A stretch of DNA of 64,000 nucleotides. Origin: Melieria omissa. Taxonomy: Eukaryota > Arthropoda > Insecta > Diptera > Ulidiidae. Below, one piece after another: positions 23,050-34,029 of this stretch. Each line of letters opens with the position of its first letter. Positions within the stretch are counted from its first letter, which is position 1. The stretch spans positions 108,835,892-108,899,891 of the forward strand of contig OZ020267.1 of NCBI GenBank assembly GCA_963971225.1, read 5' to 3'. The notes beneath the pieces were generated by a model, which saw only the letters and a program-made list of their open reading frames with translations, searched no databases and was not told the DNA's origin. Position numbers and translations under genes: made by a program.

Positions 23050-23600
23050 GTCAGAAAATGAAAAACTGACTATGCCCGGATATTATAAATGACCTCTAGT
23101 TTCACGTCTATATCAACATTTGGATGGGTCTCGGAAAAATTAAAAAAAATTTTCGCACGGTGTAATAAATGTAAAGTTGGTGTTTTCACTCAGTGCATCA
23201 TAACTTTGTCATTTTTCTTTCAATTCTATTGATGTTAGGCTTAATATTTGCTCAAATAATATATCTTTCATATTAGATCTTAAAACCAGAGGAGCTCATT
23301 TATTTTATCTATAAAAAAACCATTCGAAAACATCTAATTTTTGAAAATGGTCAACAAATTCACTTTTTTACAACTTTCATCGTCAGTAACTTCCCCAAAT
23401 CTCTCTCATGTGCTCGTAACTGAAATAAGAGGGGAAGAACGTGTTTTTCGAAGATTTTTCGAAAACGCTTCTTTAGAAAATTTTTTGATTTTCAGTTTCG
23501 TGTTCAGCAGCCGAAAATTAGTCTAAAAAATACTTTTATTTTTAGGAGCATTTTTCGTGCCGAGTAATGTAATTTTAATGTCAAACATGAACCACGCTTT
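23050..23600. other. Non-coding AT-rich interval
   Basis: No recognisable gene, tandem array or inverted repeat. Short frames only. Confidence 0.45.
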
Positions 23601-23639
23601 TGAAAGCCAATTGTGAAAAATGCCAATAAAATCATAGGG

Positions 23640-24350
23640 TTCGATATTCATGTAAGCACTGGTTTGATTGCTTAGAAGCTAAAATTTCAACAAAATCCGT
23701 TTTGAAACCACTTGAATAAGGTTGGATACAAAATAAAGCTCGATCTATGGGTGTCCCAGGAAAAGAAACTCATGGAGCGAATTTTCATGTCAAAAGAAAC
23801 AAAAACGACCCGCTGAATGGATGATGATGACTGTGAAAAAGTGGACAGTGACAGCTGAGAAGTGAATGATTTACAATGTCAAGCAGATGTGTGGTAAGCT
23901 GACAAATCGGTGGCTGAGCCAGTATTGACTGCTAGTAAGGTTTTGCTGTGTGTTTAGTAGAATTGGCAGGTAATCATCTGCTATAGGCTGCTCTGTTACG
24001 GGTCAACTTTTAACTCTATACTATACTGCCAATAGGAGAGAAATTGTTTACCATTTGGAGAACGCCGGGCCTCGCACATCGATACAGATCCGGCAGAAGC
24101 TCCGAAAACTGGGTTTGGATCTTATGCATCCACTTTATAGTCCAAATCTGGCACTTAGTGACAACCACCTGTTTCTGTCTATGGCGAAAGATTTTGCTGG
24201 TGAAACAATTGCCCTAAGAGAAGCGACAAATGTGAAAATCTACTGTCCCAATCTGTCTGTTTTTTATAAGAACATCACAAAGCATTAACTTTCCAAATGG
24301 CAACAAGTTCTTGAGCAAAACGATGCCAATTTGACCCAAATCCGATATTT
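23640..24350 (+). pseudogene. Mariner transposase relic
   Basis: On the plus strand, with several frame changes, the traces are KPLE*GWIQNKARSMGVP (about 23705-23760), NDPLNG (about 23809-23825), a VKKWTV phrase, and then a long C-terminal piece. That piece runs ENAGPRTSIQIRQKLRKLGL, DLMHPLYSPNLALSDNHLFL (about 24118-24177) and SKWQQVLEQNDANLTQI near 24293. PxYSPxLAxSDxHLF is the region of the third catalytic Asp (DD34D) in mariner transposases. Internal parts are lost and stops are frequent. It resembles the relic at 46060-46760. Confidence 0.83.
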
Positions 24351-24399
24351 CTAACTATGCTAAATTAAGTCTTCAATTTCATGCAACAAAAGTAGATAA

Positions 24400-25560
24400 C
24401 TTTCTATGATTTTAATTTTTTCAGCTTAAAAAACAAAAAATTATTACCACCCTCGGCGAAGTGCGCTTTAACATTCGTAAACAACTTCGTTTTTCCGCAT
24501 ACATAGTTATGCATCGAAGCGTCAACACACACACACATAGCTTCGACACCTTTGGCGTAGAGAGTGTAGCGCAATGCACCGCCCGAAAATAATCGATTGG
24601 CATATATCAGAAAAATTTCCGAATTAACGCAAAAACCACAACAGCAGCAGCGACAGCGCAAAATCACATTGGCAGCAACCGAGCGCCATCGGCGAAACCA
24701 CCATAAACGCTATGCGTCGACGGGCGACGCGACGCGGCAAAGAGGCCAAAGCCACAGTCCGCAGCGCAAACGCCGTTGCTTTTGTCGTCACCACCACCAC
24801 AAACGTCACCAGCAGCAGGCCGTCATATGCAACAGCAACAATAACAACAACAACATCAATACCACTAGCGCCAATTGCGCGATTGAGGTGGATGCGCGAT
24901 GCCACGCTTTTTTCCCCCACCTTCACATCCGCTCGGCTCTTCACTCCCCACTGCTCAGCTCTCAGCCTTACGCTGACGTTCATCGTGTGGCCCAGCATCG
25001 TTACAAAGTAACCATTTCAACCGTCGAAAATAGTTCGATGAGCAGTGGCAACGACAGCGACAGCGGATATAACAACAACAACAACAATGAAATCATAAAT
25101 GGTCGGAAAAACGAGAAGCGCCGCGTTACAGCGCTCTGCGCTGCCTTTCCGTGTTGGCGAGTTGTGTTGCATTGGTGGCTGTATTGTTCTTGTTGTTGCT
25201 ATTTGTTGGCGCAAAACGTTGGAGTGCAATTGTGTGCGCTGTTGCCGCTGCTGTCGTTGCTATCGCAAATAACCGGAATATTGATTAGAGATTATATGCC
25301 AACTCTCGCTGCGTTCGCATGCGAGCACACGCAGGCACGAACACATTGCAACAACAACAACAACACATTTACACACACACGCACACAACTTTGCATTCAA
25401 AGGCAGGAGAAATGCAGAATTGGCGGCCACATACGTTTGGCCAGCGTGGCGATTCGACTCCACACGGTTCGGCCTATAATTTGGTTTCGCATACTGGCAC
25501 AACAACAACAATAACAACGTATGTAAGAAATTAAGCTCGGTCAAACCCGAACAGGAGTAC
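24400..25560. other. GC-rich CAG/CAA-rich island, no gene called
   Basis: Composition shifts sharply at about 24.45 kb to GC-rich sequence with CAGCAG and AACAAC runs and many CG dinucleotides. A 305-codon frame is open on the plus strand (24597-25514), but it lacks domain features, is rich in Asn, Gln, Arg, His and Cys runs, and reads equally open on other frames. It is better explained as low stop-codon density. Candidate first-exon or enhancer sequence. Confidence 0.4.
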
Positions 25561-25770
25561 CTTACAGTCAGTCAAGTGTATGTGTACGGTCAAAGCTCGG
25601 TTTTAAATTGTTTGAATTCGACTTGTAGTTACCGCTGACTGAATGTTTGACTGCTTAGGAAGTGAGACTGGCTCATGGTACTAACTTTTCAATGAACTGT
25701 AGCTGTAATTGATGTTGAAATCTTAACTATTGCTGAGTGAAATTTATGAGCTTTCCTAAAATGTGCTTAA

Positions 25771-26005
25771 CCCTTTCGGAACTACTGGGATATTACGTCC
25801 CATCAAGTTTTTAATGCCTCTCAAAATAATCATTCAGATCTTATGACCCACGTAAAATATTTATTCGAATTATATGACCCCGGCTTGATTTAAGAATTTG
25901 CGAGTATGCAACATAATTTTCTAGGCCCAACTTTTATAGCATGGGAACATTTCTAGCAAGAGCATTTTATTTTGGCTTTCGAAATTAAACTCCATCCCGA
26001 AAGGG
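25771..26005. mobile_element. TTAA-flanked piggyBac-like MITE (235 bp)
   Basis: TTAA is duplicated at 25767-25770 and 26006-26009. The ends CCCTTTCGG are inverted copies of each other, followed by weaker similarity. Fifteen bases inside the left TTAA is an inverted repeat, TGGGA-7 nt-TCCCA (25786-25802). No coding capacity. Confidence 0.8.
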
Positions 26006-26255
26006 TTAATGTCACTTATCGAAAATCTATTGCACCTATACCTCCCATCCACTTTCTCTTCTTCCCGTTCCCATCTCCTCTATCAGCCTTTTTTCTGAGC
26101 CTTGAGTACAATGGGCTACAAAGCCTGAGTGCTTGAGGAAACGACCACTCTAAGGTTATTTGCTCGGGTCCCCCTCACATCCATCCATCAAAGAGTATTT
26201 TAGCTTCCGAAATTAAACTCTATCCCGAAAAGATTAAAGTATCTCACCGAAAACC
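25965..26255 (+). repeat. Partial duplication of MITE right end plus flank
   Basis: The right end of the MITE and about 25 bp of its outside flank (about 25965-26035) recur at about 26190-26255 in the same orientation, sharing CCGAAA...AAACT(C/T)(C/T)ATCCCGAAA and then CGAAAA(T/C)CTATTG. Because host flank is included, this is a local duplication, not a second insertion. The TTAA in the second copy has decayed to ATTAAA. Confidence 0.65.
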
Positions 26256-26259
26256 TATT

Positions 26260-28250
26260 GGAATTTTTCTTTTAACTATTTAACTGACTGTAGCATCTAA
26301 CTCAGGAGACGTAAGAACTTGAAGTTTCATCTTTCTGATAGATCTTTTAGCTTTCTTATGGTGGACTGAACTTCCTTGGATACCCAGCGAAAAGTGGAGC
26401 AAACTCAAGTTGAAGAAGTGCCTCTAAATTGTGTAAATAACTGTAGCTACTAATTTCGGGGGCTCAAACAGAACCCAGAAATAGTTTCTAGAAAACTCTA
26501 CTCAGACATTTTCTATGATACTACGTTCTTATAAAACTTTTATTCGCAATTAAAAAAAAAAAATCTCTCCGACTGGACGGCCAGATAGTCGGGTGTAGAC
26601 TCAACGTTTAAACACTTCAGATAATACTACTTATCAGTTCTGCACGCTTAACCCTACACCAACCGCCAACTACTTTCGAACGCTAACACAGTCGCTCCAA
26701 TAAAACTAATACATATGTACATGCTGCCTCCTTAGGGTGCAGTGTATAACAAGCACAAAACAATAACAACAATTGCACGGTCACCAACAATAACAACAAC
26801 AAATCCTCTATAGAAGCCACCTAACTGGGAGAAGGGCAAAGAAGAGAGAAAGCGAGAGCCGACCAAAAGTTTTCAGTGAACAGTATAAAGGACTAAAAAG
26901 GAGTCAGGAGTATTCCATGGGGTACATTTGCATTTATAGTGCAGCGTCAAACACACACATACACACATATAGGCACATACTCGGATAGCCATACGTGAGC
27001 ACACCTCGTGGAGCATTTGAATTGATAGTTCACTCGCGCGTTGTCCAACTCTCAGCAACCCGCTCAGCCCACTTTTACTACGCCATCTCGACTAGGCGCA
27101 GCGCACGGGAGCAAATTGCACCTGGCTCGGTGCGCCACTTCGGCCCAGCACAAGTACGTGCCGCCGCGTAGGCTGTGCCGCGGAGCGCTGCAGGCTGCGC
27201 CAAAAACTACTACACCGAAGTGGGCAGCCGGCAGTGCAGTGCGGGCAGGCGGCAACGCTCAAAAATTCCAACAGCGCACATTTTACGCCTGACAACGGAC
27301 GACGCGTCGCTGCCTTGTTGCGGTGGCACTGAAAAATCCTCGCTGCGCCGCGGGTCACTTTGCAGCCACTGCGCTGGCGGCCGAATAGAGAGCAAAAAAC
27401 TTGTTTGCCATTGCCCAGCGATGTGTGTGCGCGGCATACTCGTAGATATATAAGAGGGCGAGCGATGAGTGGCGCGAACGCGGACGCGAATTGCCGCAGC
27501 AACCAATACGCCCCGTACGCATACAAATTGCCAACGTATTAATTTTCGTTGCATTAATAAAATCTGAAATTGTAACCGCAGAGCGAAATTTTTTGCTGAA
27601 ACAGCCTGACGGCAATGGGACAATGTTGGGGAGTAGGGGGGCAACGACAAGTGACAGCTTCAGAGCAAAAGTCCGCGGGGCATAGTGGCTCATTGTAAGA
27701 GTGCGGTGAGGTGGGCAAGTGGAAGTGGAAGTGGTGCCGTTTGGCATTTTTGGACAAATACACACAAATTGATAATTGAAATGTACACATTTGGTCGTCG
27801 GCAAGCGGACAGTTGCGCTATGAGTGTACGAAATATTTGCCAATGAGCAACGAGGTGGCCACACCAAATGACAATTATGTTGGTGACTGGTGCTGGTGTT
27901 GGCCACAACGAGCGCAGGTTAACAAAGCCAGGTGTTTGAGGCAAAATTACGGTTTGTTACAATGGTTAATGTAATGCGTTGACTAGTGACAACAAGAATG
28001 TGTGCGGCGATCCGAGTTATTTTGCGCTCGATCGATGCAAATTGCACTCGAAATTGGTGTTGATTTTGAACGAAAATGTATGGTTGTGGTACTGGTGGCC
28101 GCCTCTGTGTGAGACAGACAGGTTGTTGGGACACCAGAAATTCCATGCGTTTGAAATGAGTATGCAACACTGTGACAATAAAATTCAGAGCATAACTGTG
28201 AGCCACTTTTGCCAGAGAGGTCAGCTTTTTAAGTCATTCATTAGATAATT
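26260..28250. other. Non-coding interval with GC-rich island (27.0-27.9 kb)
   Basis: Around 27.05-27.5 kb the sequence is strongly GC- and CpG-rich with cysteine- and alanine-coding shadow frames on both strands. Together with the TATA-like site at 27447 it looks like a promoter region, but no exon or protein could be recognised. Confidence 0.4.
27447..27454 (+). promoter_or_regulatory. Candidate TATA box in a GC-rich island
   Basis: TATATAAG stands alone in GC-rich sequence (27430-27510). That is the setting in which a core-promoter TATA is noticeable, and transcription to the right would start near 27480. No good initiator motif was seen at the expected distance, so this is only a candidate. 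Confidence 0.3.
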
Positions 28251-28439
28251 CTTTCATCCCATGGAAATATCAGCTTAAGCAACGCATTAGGGGGATTTGA
28301 GGCCTGAATGCAAAAAGGATAAGCATATCAAATCTTGAGCTATTCAACATCTCTTATCCCTTTCGAATAAAAATTACATTTGATGATTGAATTGATGATT
28401 GATTGAAGTTGTCCGTATGTTTGTTTCTTTGTATATATG

Positions 28440-29240
28440 TTTAGTTCTTAAATGAAAAACGTACTTCTTGGACTATTTTCTAATTCAAAACAAGATGGTG
28501 TTTCGGGGAACTTCCACAGTTTCCACAGCTCTTTTAATTGCAGTTTCTTGACAAATCCTTCCTTTCATCATAGAGATCAACAATTTTTTTTTGCATCCTG
28601 AATCAAAGCAAAAAATCGTACTTTCACCTCTAAGCTAATCTTCATATATTTTCTCTTTTGAATCAAAACAGTGTTTCGGACAAAATCATATATTTTTTTG
28701 TTCGCAAAAAAACAATGATTTGCACTTAAATGGACAACGTACTGAGCCCTAAGAAGTTTTCTAACCAAAAAAGATGATGTTTCGGGCTCTTTTTAAGGTC
28801 CTTAAAGTACTCACTTTCTTCATAGGGACATTTTCAACGCTAAACCAATTTTTCCAACCAAACTAAATTATCGGGATGTCTTCTTTCTTCCATCGCATTG
28901 AAGCGGTGATTTGCCCTTTAAACGGACAAAGTCCTGGACACTTCCTAGAATTTATTTCATTACTAAATGTAGATACTATTTCAAACAAGTTGCTGACTCT
29001 TTTTCAGTATTTTTCTTTGTTTCACCCATAGCAATGAGTCACATGATTTCTGTGTTCAACTAAGCTCTTTTCTTTTTCTTTACATTCCAAGATGGTCGTT
29101 CAGGAAGCTTTCTCTTTCAGCTCTTTCTTTTCTATTTGCAACTCCTTGACAATGTTTTCAACTCATTTCTTTGTCCAAGTTAAAAAAATGATTTCAACTT
29201 TAAATGTGTGACGATTCGAGTGTTTTCCTATAGATTTTTG
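28440..29240. repeat. Degenerate dispersed or tandem repeats
   Basis: Phrases recur in the same order at irregular spacing: (G)TGTTTCGG (about 28498, 28671, 28779), TTGACAA.... (about 28547, 29148), and TTTC(T/A)TCATAG. The interval looks like an old, decayed tandem array. Unit length could not be settled by eye. Confidence 0.4.
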
Positions 29241-29700
29241 TGGTCCAAATTAAATGATTTTTAATGATGCTGATGCAATTATTTAACTAGTCCTGAAATC
29301 GTTCTGTTATAGTTAAAGGCTATGGCTCTTGTTAGAAGTTAAGTGCGGTAATCTACCAGGTTAAAAGCTGTAACCTAGCAGAGAAGGAAACATGTGGTCG
29401 GCTCTTACTCTGGTTTTTCCCCCCTATCGAATCAAAAAAAGAGTTGAAGATGTTTTTAGGCATCTCCCAGAGCCTTTTTGAGTGTTTAAACTAAGATAGA
29501 AGTTTGCATTTTAAAGAAATTTTCTTCGAGTATGGGAAACAAAAAAATGGGCCAATGCAAACAACAATTGTTTTTTGGTTTTGGTGCAACCTAAGTGTTT
29601 GCTGCATTGTCTGAGGATTACATGCCAATGTGTAATCATTGCTTTTCAACTTCCTTTCTTTTTTTATTTCAACTTTTTCTTTAGTTATGAATACAACTAT

Positions 29701-29785
29701 TCTTTAAATCTATCAAACTTATGTAAAATATATGAAAGTAAATTCAATGATACAGTTACAAACTGCGATTGAGGTCTCCAAAATT
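29701..29785 (+). repeat. Uninterrupted copy of the foldback element's target site
   Basis: This 85-bp segment aligns with the two flanks of the foldback element (29801-29825 joined to 31673-31735), ending in a shared GTTACAAACTGCGATTGA. It is therefore a tandem duplicate of the target that never received the insertion, and acts as an internal empty-site control for the insertion boundaries. Confidence 0.78.
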
Positions 29786-30244
29786 CGAAAATTTTAAATA
29801 TCTTTAAACTTGTCAAACCTACATATGGGGCATTCCACCTCAAGTGTTCCCACTTCAAAAACGAAACATTCCCGATTTTGATGATATTTGGTAGAGTTGT
29901 TGTACTATCAGAGTACATTGATTGTGGAAAAGGAGGGGCGGATTTATGCACGGGTTGCAGTGATACAGGGGCTTGAATTTTCGCCCTTTATTTCGGACGT
30001 CGATTTTAATTAAATTCTCAGTCCAAAAAGCTGTTGCTAACGAAAAAACAACATGCACGTATCTTTCAGTATTTTTTCCGTACTTTCCAAAAAAAAAGTA
30101 TATAAAAAATTTTTTATGAAATTTAATACAATTTTTTTTTATTTAAACTTTGTTAATAACATTTTTTCAACAAGAGCCTGTTGGGATTTTTTTCAGAGTT
30201 AGCTATAATACAGTTCATTTCCTCCCCTACAAAAGTGTATATGG

Positions 30245-30415
30245 TATTTTATGGGCAAAGTTGAGTTTCTTGTTTTTTTGAAGCACCAAACCCAACGCGT
30301 TTACCGCGCCCGATGCGCGACTAAGCCGTGGTACATTTTACTTGTGTCGCGCGCGGTAGACACTTTGGGTTTGGAGCCTCAAAAAGAGAAGAAATTCAAC
30401 TTTGCCCATAAAATA
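30245..30415. mobile_element. 171-bp hairpin MITE nested in the foldback element
   Basis: The 27-bp termini TATTTTATGGGCAAAGTTGA (30245-30271) and complement (30389-30415) have one mismatch. Palindromy continues inwards (GCACCAAACCCAA versus TTTGGGTTTGGAGC; ACCGCGC versus GCGCGCGGT), so the whole element can fold into one hairpin. If the terminal TA is the target duplication, the element proper is 167 bp. Confidence 0.83.
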
Positions 30416-30418
30416 CTA

Positions 30419-31383
30419 AGGGAGAGGGCTGGGGTGTGAACCGGGTTTTGTTTTTTGGCTCTAACTTTTCACAGAATAAAGATATCGAAAAAACGAAGAT
30501 ACCGTTGGAAAGGTAAATATAAAGCGCAAATTTGTTATGAAGACAGATTACCGTTTTGATTAACATTTAACTCTCTACGTCCAATTTTCTAAGGACGTGA
30601 TTTTTCGCTTTTCCAAAAAAGTGGCTGGGTTGTGAACCATCTGGCAAATCGCAATTAAAGTCAGAAAATACGAAGAAAACACCCATAATTTTGATATAAG
30701 TTGAAAATTTATTTAATCAGGATGGCTCAAGAGGTGAAAAAAGGTTATAATGACGCCACTTAGGCCAAAAAATCGCAATGAATGCAAGTGCTCAATATTT
30801 GTTTTTTTTTTCATCCTAATCGGTGTCGCAATGTTTGCTGAAATACGAACGCGTTCTCGCATTGGTCCACTTCAAGTGAACTCACCGAAATCAAGTGACA
30901 TTACATAAAATTACTTTATTTTAATAAATCCAGCGAAATTTGACCGTCCTAGTGCAAATGTAATACGAAAACCAGGTGGTTCATAACCCAGCCACCTCAG
31001 TGGTTCACAGCCCAACCACGATGCCATTTTGGAAACTTTTAAAATAACGACACTTCCTATCATATTTCAACATAAACAAATATTGGATCGTAAAATAGAA
31101 TCAATACCCTAAATAAATATGTGTTACACTTACTTTTTTGGAATAAATTGAGTCACTTGGATAGCACTTTACAAAAAGCAAAAAAGTTTTCGCAGTCGAC
31201 TTTCAAACACGATGTCTGTATCTGCCACAAGCAATGCGTGTTTACACTTCGGTGTAACCACAAAAGCAGAATCATATCAAAAGACAAACTTGACAGTTGA
31301 AAGATTGGCGATATGTCAATTAAGGAAAGAAAAAACAGTAATGGTTCACAACCCAGCCTGGTTCACAACCCAGCCCTCTCCCT
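30419..31383. mobile_element. ~965-bp inverted-repeat element with repeated GGTTCACAACCCAGCC motifs
   Basis: The termini AGGGAGAGGGCTGGG(G)TGTGAACC and complement (26 bp with TA, one mismatch) lie at 30417-30442 and 31360-31385, each with TA. The motif GGCTGGGTTGTGAACC or its complement recurs inside the element: near 30628, as diverged forms near 30966 and 30990, and at 31343, immediately inside the right terminus. Such sub-terminal repeats are typical of transposase-binding sites. No transposase frame was recognised, so it is non-autonomous. Confidence 0.8.
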
Positions 31384-31739
31384 TATATATACTTTTTTGT
31401 AGGGGAGAGAATGAACCGTATTATAAGGTAAGTTTGAAAAAAATCCGAACAGGCTCTTGTTAAAAAAATTTTATTAACAAAGTTTAAATTTAAAAAAATG
31501 TTATTAAATTTCATGGAAAATTGTTTATATATTTTTTTTTGGAAAGTACGGAAAAAATACATAAGGATACGTGTTCTTTGCTTTCCATTATCAACAAATC
31601 TTCGGGCTTACAATTTTAAATAAAAAATGTTTCGTTTTTGAGGTGGGAACACTTGAGGTGGAATGCCCCATATGCAAAATGTATCGAAATAAATTCCATC
31701 ATGCAGTTACAAACTGCGATTGAAGTCTGCAAAATTTAA

Positions 31740-34025
31740 CATTTTTTGCTTCCGCAAAGCAAATCAAAGCCAACACAAAAAATCATCTTTTCAAATATTT
31801 CTTAATGCAATTTAAGGCAAAAATAACACAAAATACAAAAAACAAAAAAAAAACAATGATTAACGAAACATGAGTAAAAATGGCGCACACATCCGTTCAG
31901 CTGCCGTTAAATGTGTAAGAAAGAGCACAAACGAGGCAAACGAAAGGAAAACAAATATCCGCGAACAAATAGTAGATGACAAAAACCGAGCACAATTGCA
32001 TTTATTTATGATGATGTTTTATTATTATTATTGTTGCAACGTAGAGCAAGCGAGCGCCTGCAAGTATGCAATAGTCAAATTGTATACACCAACAAAAAAA
32101 ACAAACAAGCAAAAATAAATAAAAAAAACTTCACTAGCAGCTGAAAAAAATGCAAAAAACAACAATGACAATAGCAACAATAATAACGACGACAACAACA
32201 ACAACAACAACAATGCACAGCAGCTGCAACACAGTCAGACGCGCATTTGTACGCGAATTTTTTTACATTGGATTGTCTTCTTCTTTTGGGTTGCAAAATT
32301 TTTCTTTTTTGGATGTGCCAATGTATGCGGCAGAGTGTGGTGAATTTCTGGTGCAGCATGGTTTGTATGGGGTGGTGGTGGTGTTGTATGGCGATTGTGA
32401 TGACATACAAGTGGCATGGAATTTTTTTGTAAAATATTTTTGCTGTTTTCGTTTTATAAATGCACAGCTGACGAAAAATTGCACAAAAACGCAAACGAAT
32501 TTTTTTTCAGCTTTCGTGCTGTGGTAAATAAAATAGTAGCTATAGGCGGCAGTGGTGTATACATTTGTGGAAAGAAGAAGAATTCGAGCGTGTTATGTAC
32601 AAATATTTTATGCAATTTAACAACAACACGCATGCAAGAACAGCAAAAAATTGAACTCTGCAACAATTTTGCAGCATGCGCGGAGAAAACCTTCAAGTTA
32701 ATTTTAAAGCACAAATCTTGACATTTCTAAAAATATTACAAGTAATCTAAGACTAAAAGTGATTAGAATGATTGAATAAATTTTAAAAAATATTGCTTAC
32801 AATTTGATGCTTAAAATTCAACGAAAAATGCCTCAACAGTGCCTCGTCACTATTTGAATTTTCCAGCACTGCTTTGACTTCAATACCATCAACGCGACGA
32901 CTCTGCTGCTTCATATTAATGAAAGCATGTTTGAAGGCAACAAAAACCTTGTCAGAACACACACACACACGCACGAATAAGGAGAGAAAAGCCTACATCA
33001 AAGTCAGAAAGACAGGAAGTAGCTGGTGGGCATGAAAGCAGCGAGAAAAACTAAAAAACGAAGCACAAACTACGATAACAAAGCTAATTACATTTTTGCA
33101 GTAATCAACACGCAATGCAGTTTCACTCGTTGTTTTTTTTTCTGTTGGCTTCTTTGCGGCCTTTGTCGTTGTTCTGTGCGTCTTCAACCGTTGAGTTTTC
33201 TTTCGCAACAACGACAGCGGAAATTGAGAACAATTTTTATTGACGCATACACACACAGATGCTAAAATACGCACACACACATGCTTCACACACACACACA
33301 CACACATACACGAACCCATGCACATAGATATATAAATATAAATAGCCACTGAATGCGCACCACAAATCGACTTCTTTTGTATTGAGTGCATCATAGAGAA
33401 TTTCGTTTGTGAGCAATGTCTGTCTTTCATTTGGCCAGCGAGCATATGTCCATGTCCATCCAAGTTGTACGCCCACGTCCGGGCAGTGAACGCAGTTGTA
33501 TTGTTTGAATGTCGCAGTGCTTCGACTTGGATGTAGAAATGTTTATCAGTTGCCATGTTCGGCTGTCGATTCACATATCTATTGGCCTGTCTGGACGATT
33601 TGTTTGACTGTGCTGTTCCGTGCAGTGTTTGCTTCTCATCAACAACAACATCATCATCGGTGAAGTCATCATCAACACAGCAACAGCATAACAATTCGAT
33701 TCTTGGCCGTTGATTTTTTTCGCTTTACATTTTTTTCTGTTCCTATTTGATGCTTTTTGTGTGGAGCCAATGCAAAGCAAAAGCAAAAAAAAAAAACTAA
33801 AAGAAACGTCGAGCCATAGGCCCAAACGCCTAAAAACAGGCACTCAACGCGTATTTTTTTGGTTGTTGATACATTGTAGAACGTTGAGTGTCCCACTTCT
33901 TTGCAACGATCATAGCAATTTTTCTATGCCAAAAATTTGAAACGAACGAAAGCACAAATAAATTCGAAGAAAAAATTGTTTGGAGGCGAAAATGCGAGTT
34001 TAAAGTTGACTCGAGAAAATGGATA
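31740..34025. other. Non-coding interval, CAA/CA-rich
   Basis: Contains ACA-triplet runs (32150-32220) and (CA)n (33270-33306). Long minus-strand frames near 33.0-33.7 kb are repeat-driven. No gene recognised. Confidence 0.45.
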
Positions 34026-34029
34026 TTTA

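Larger units (their letters stand above)
29826..31670. mobile_element. Large foldback element, split by two nested elements
   Basis: The outer inverted repeat TGGGGCATTCCACCTCAAGT and onwards (49 bp counted from 29822; complement 31626-31674) has one mismatch. TA lies outside both ends. The left arm extends to about 30242 and the right arm to about 31386. The inner arm segments again pair, both containing TTTTTTCCGTACTTTCC, AACAAGAGCCTGTT and CTCCCCTACAAAA. The right arm lacks about 130 bp present in the left. Without the two inserts the element would be a nearly complete palindrome of about 0.7 kb. No coding capacity. Confidence 0.85.

Noticed and set aside
24597..25514. 305-codon open frame on the plus strand
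   Set aside because: Rich in His, Arg, Gln and Asn runs from CAG/CAA repeats, no domain features, and other frames and the opposite strand are equally open. Low stop density in GC-rich DNA explains it.
32993..33694. 233-codon minus-strand frame
   Set aside because: Driven by CA and CAA repeats (Cys/Val/Met-rich stretches). No start context or family motif.
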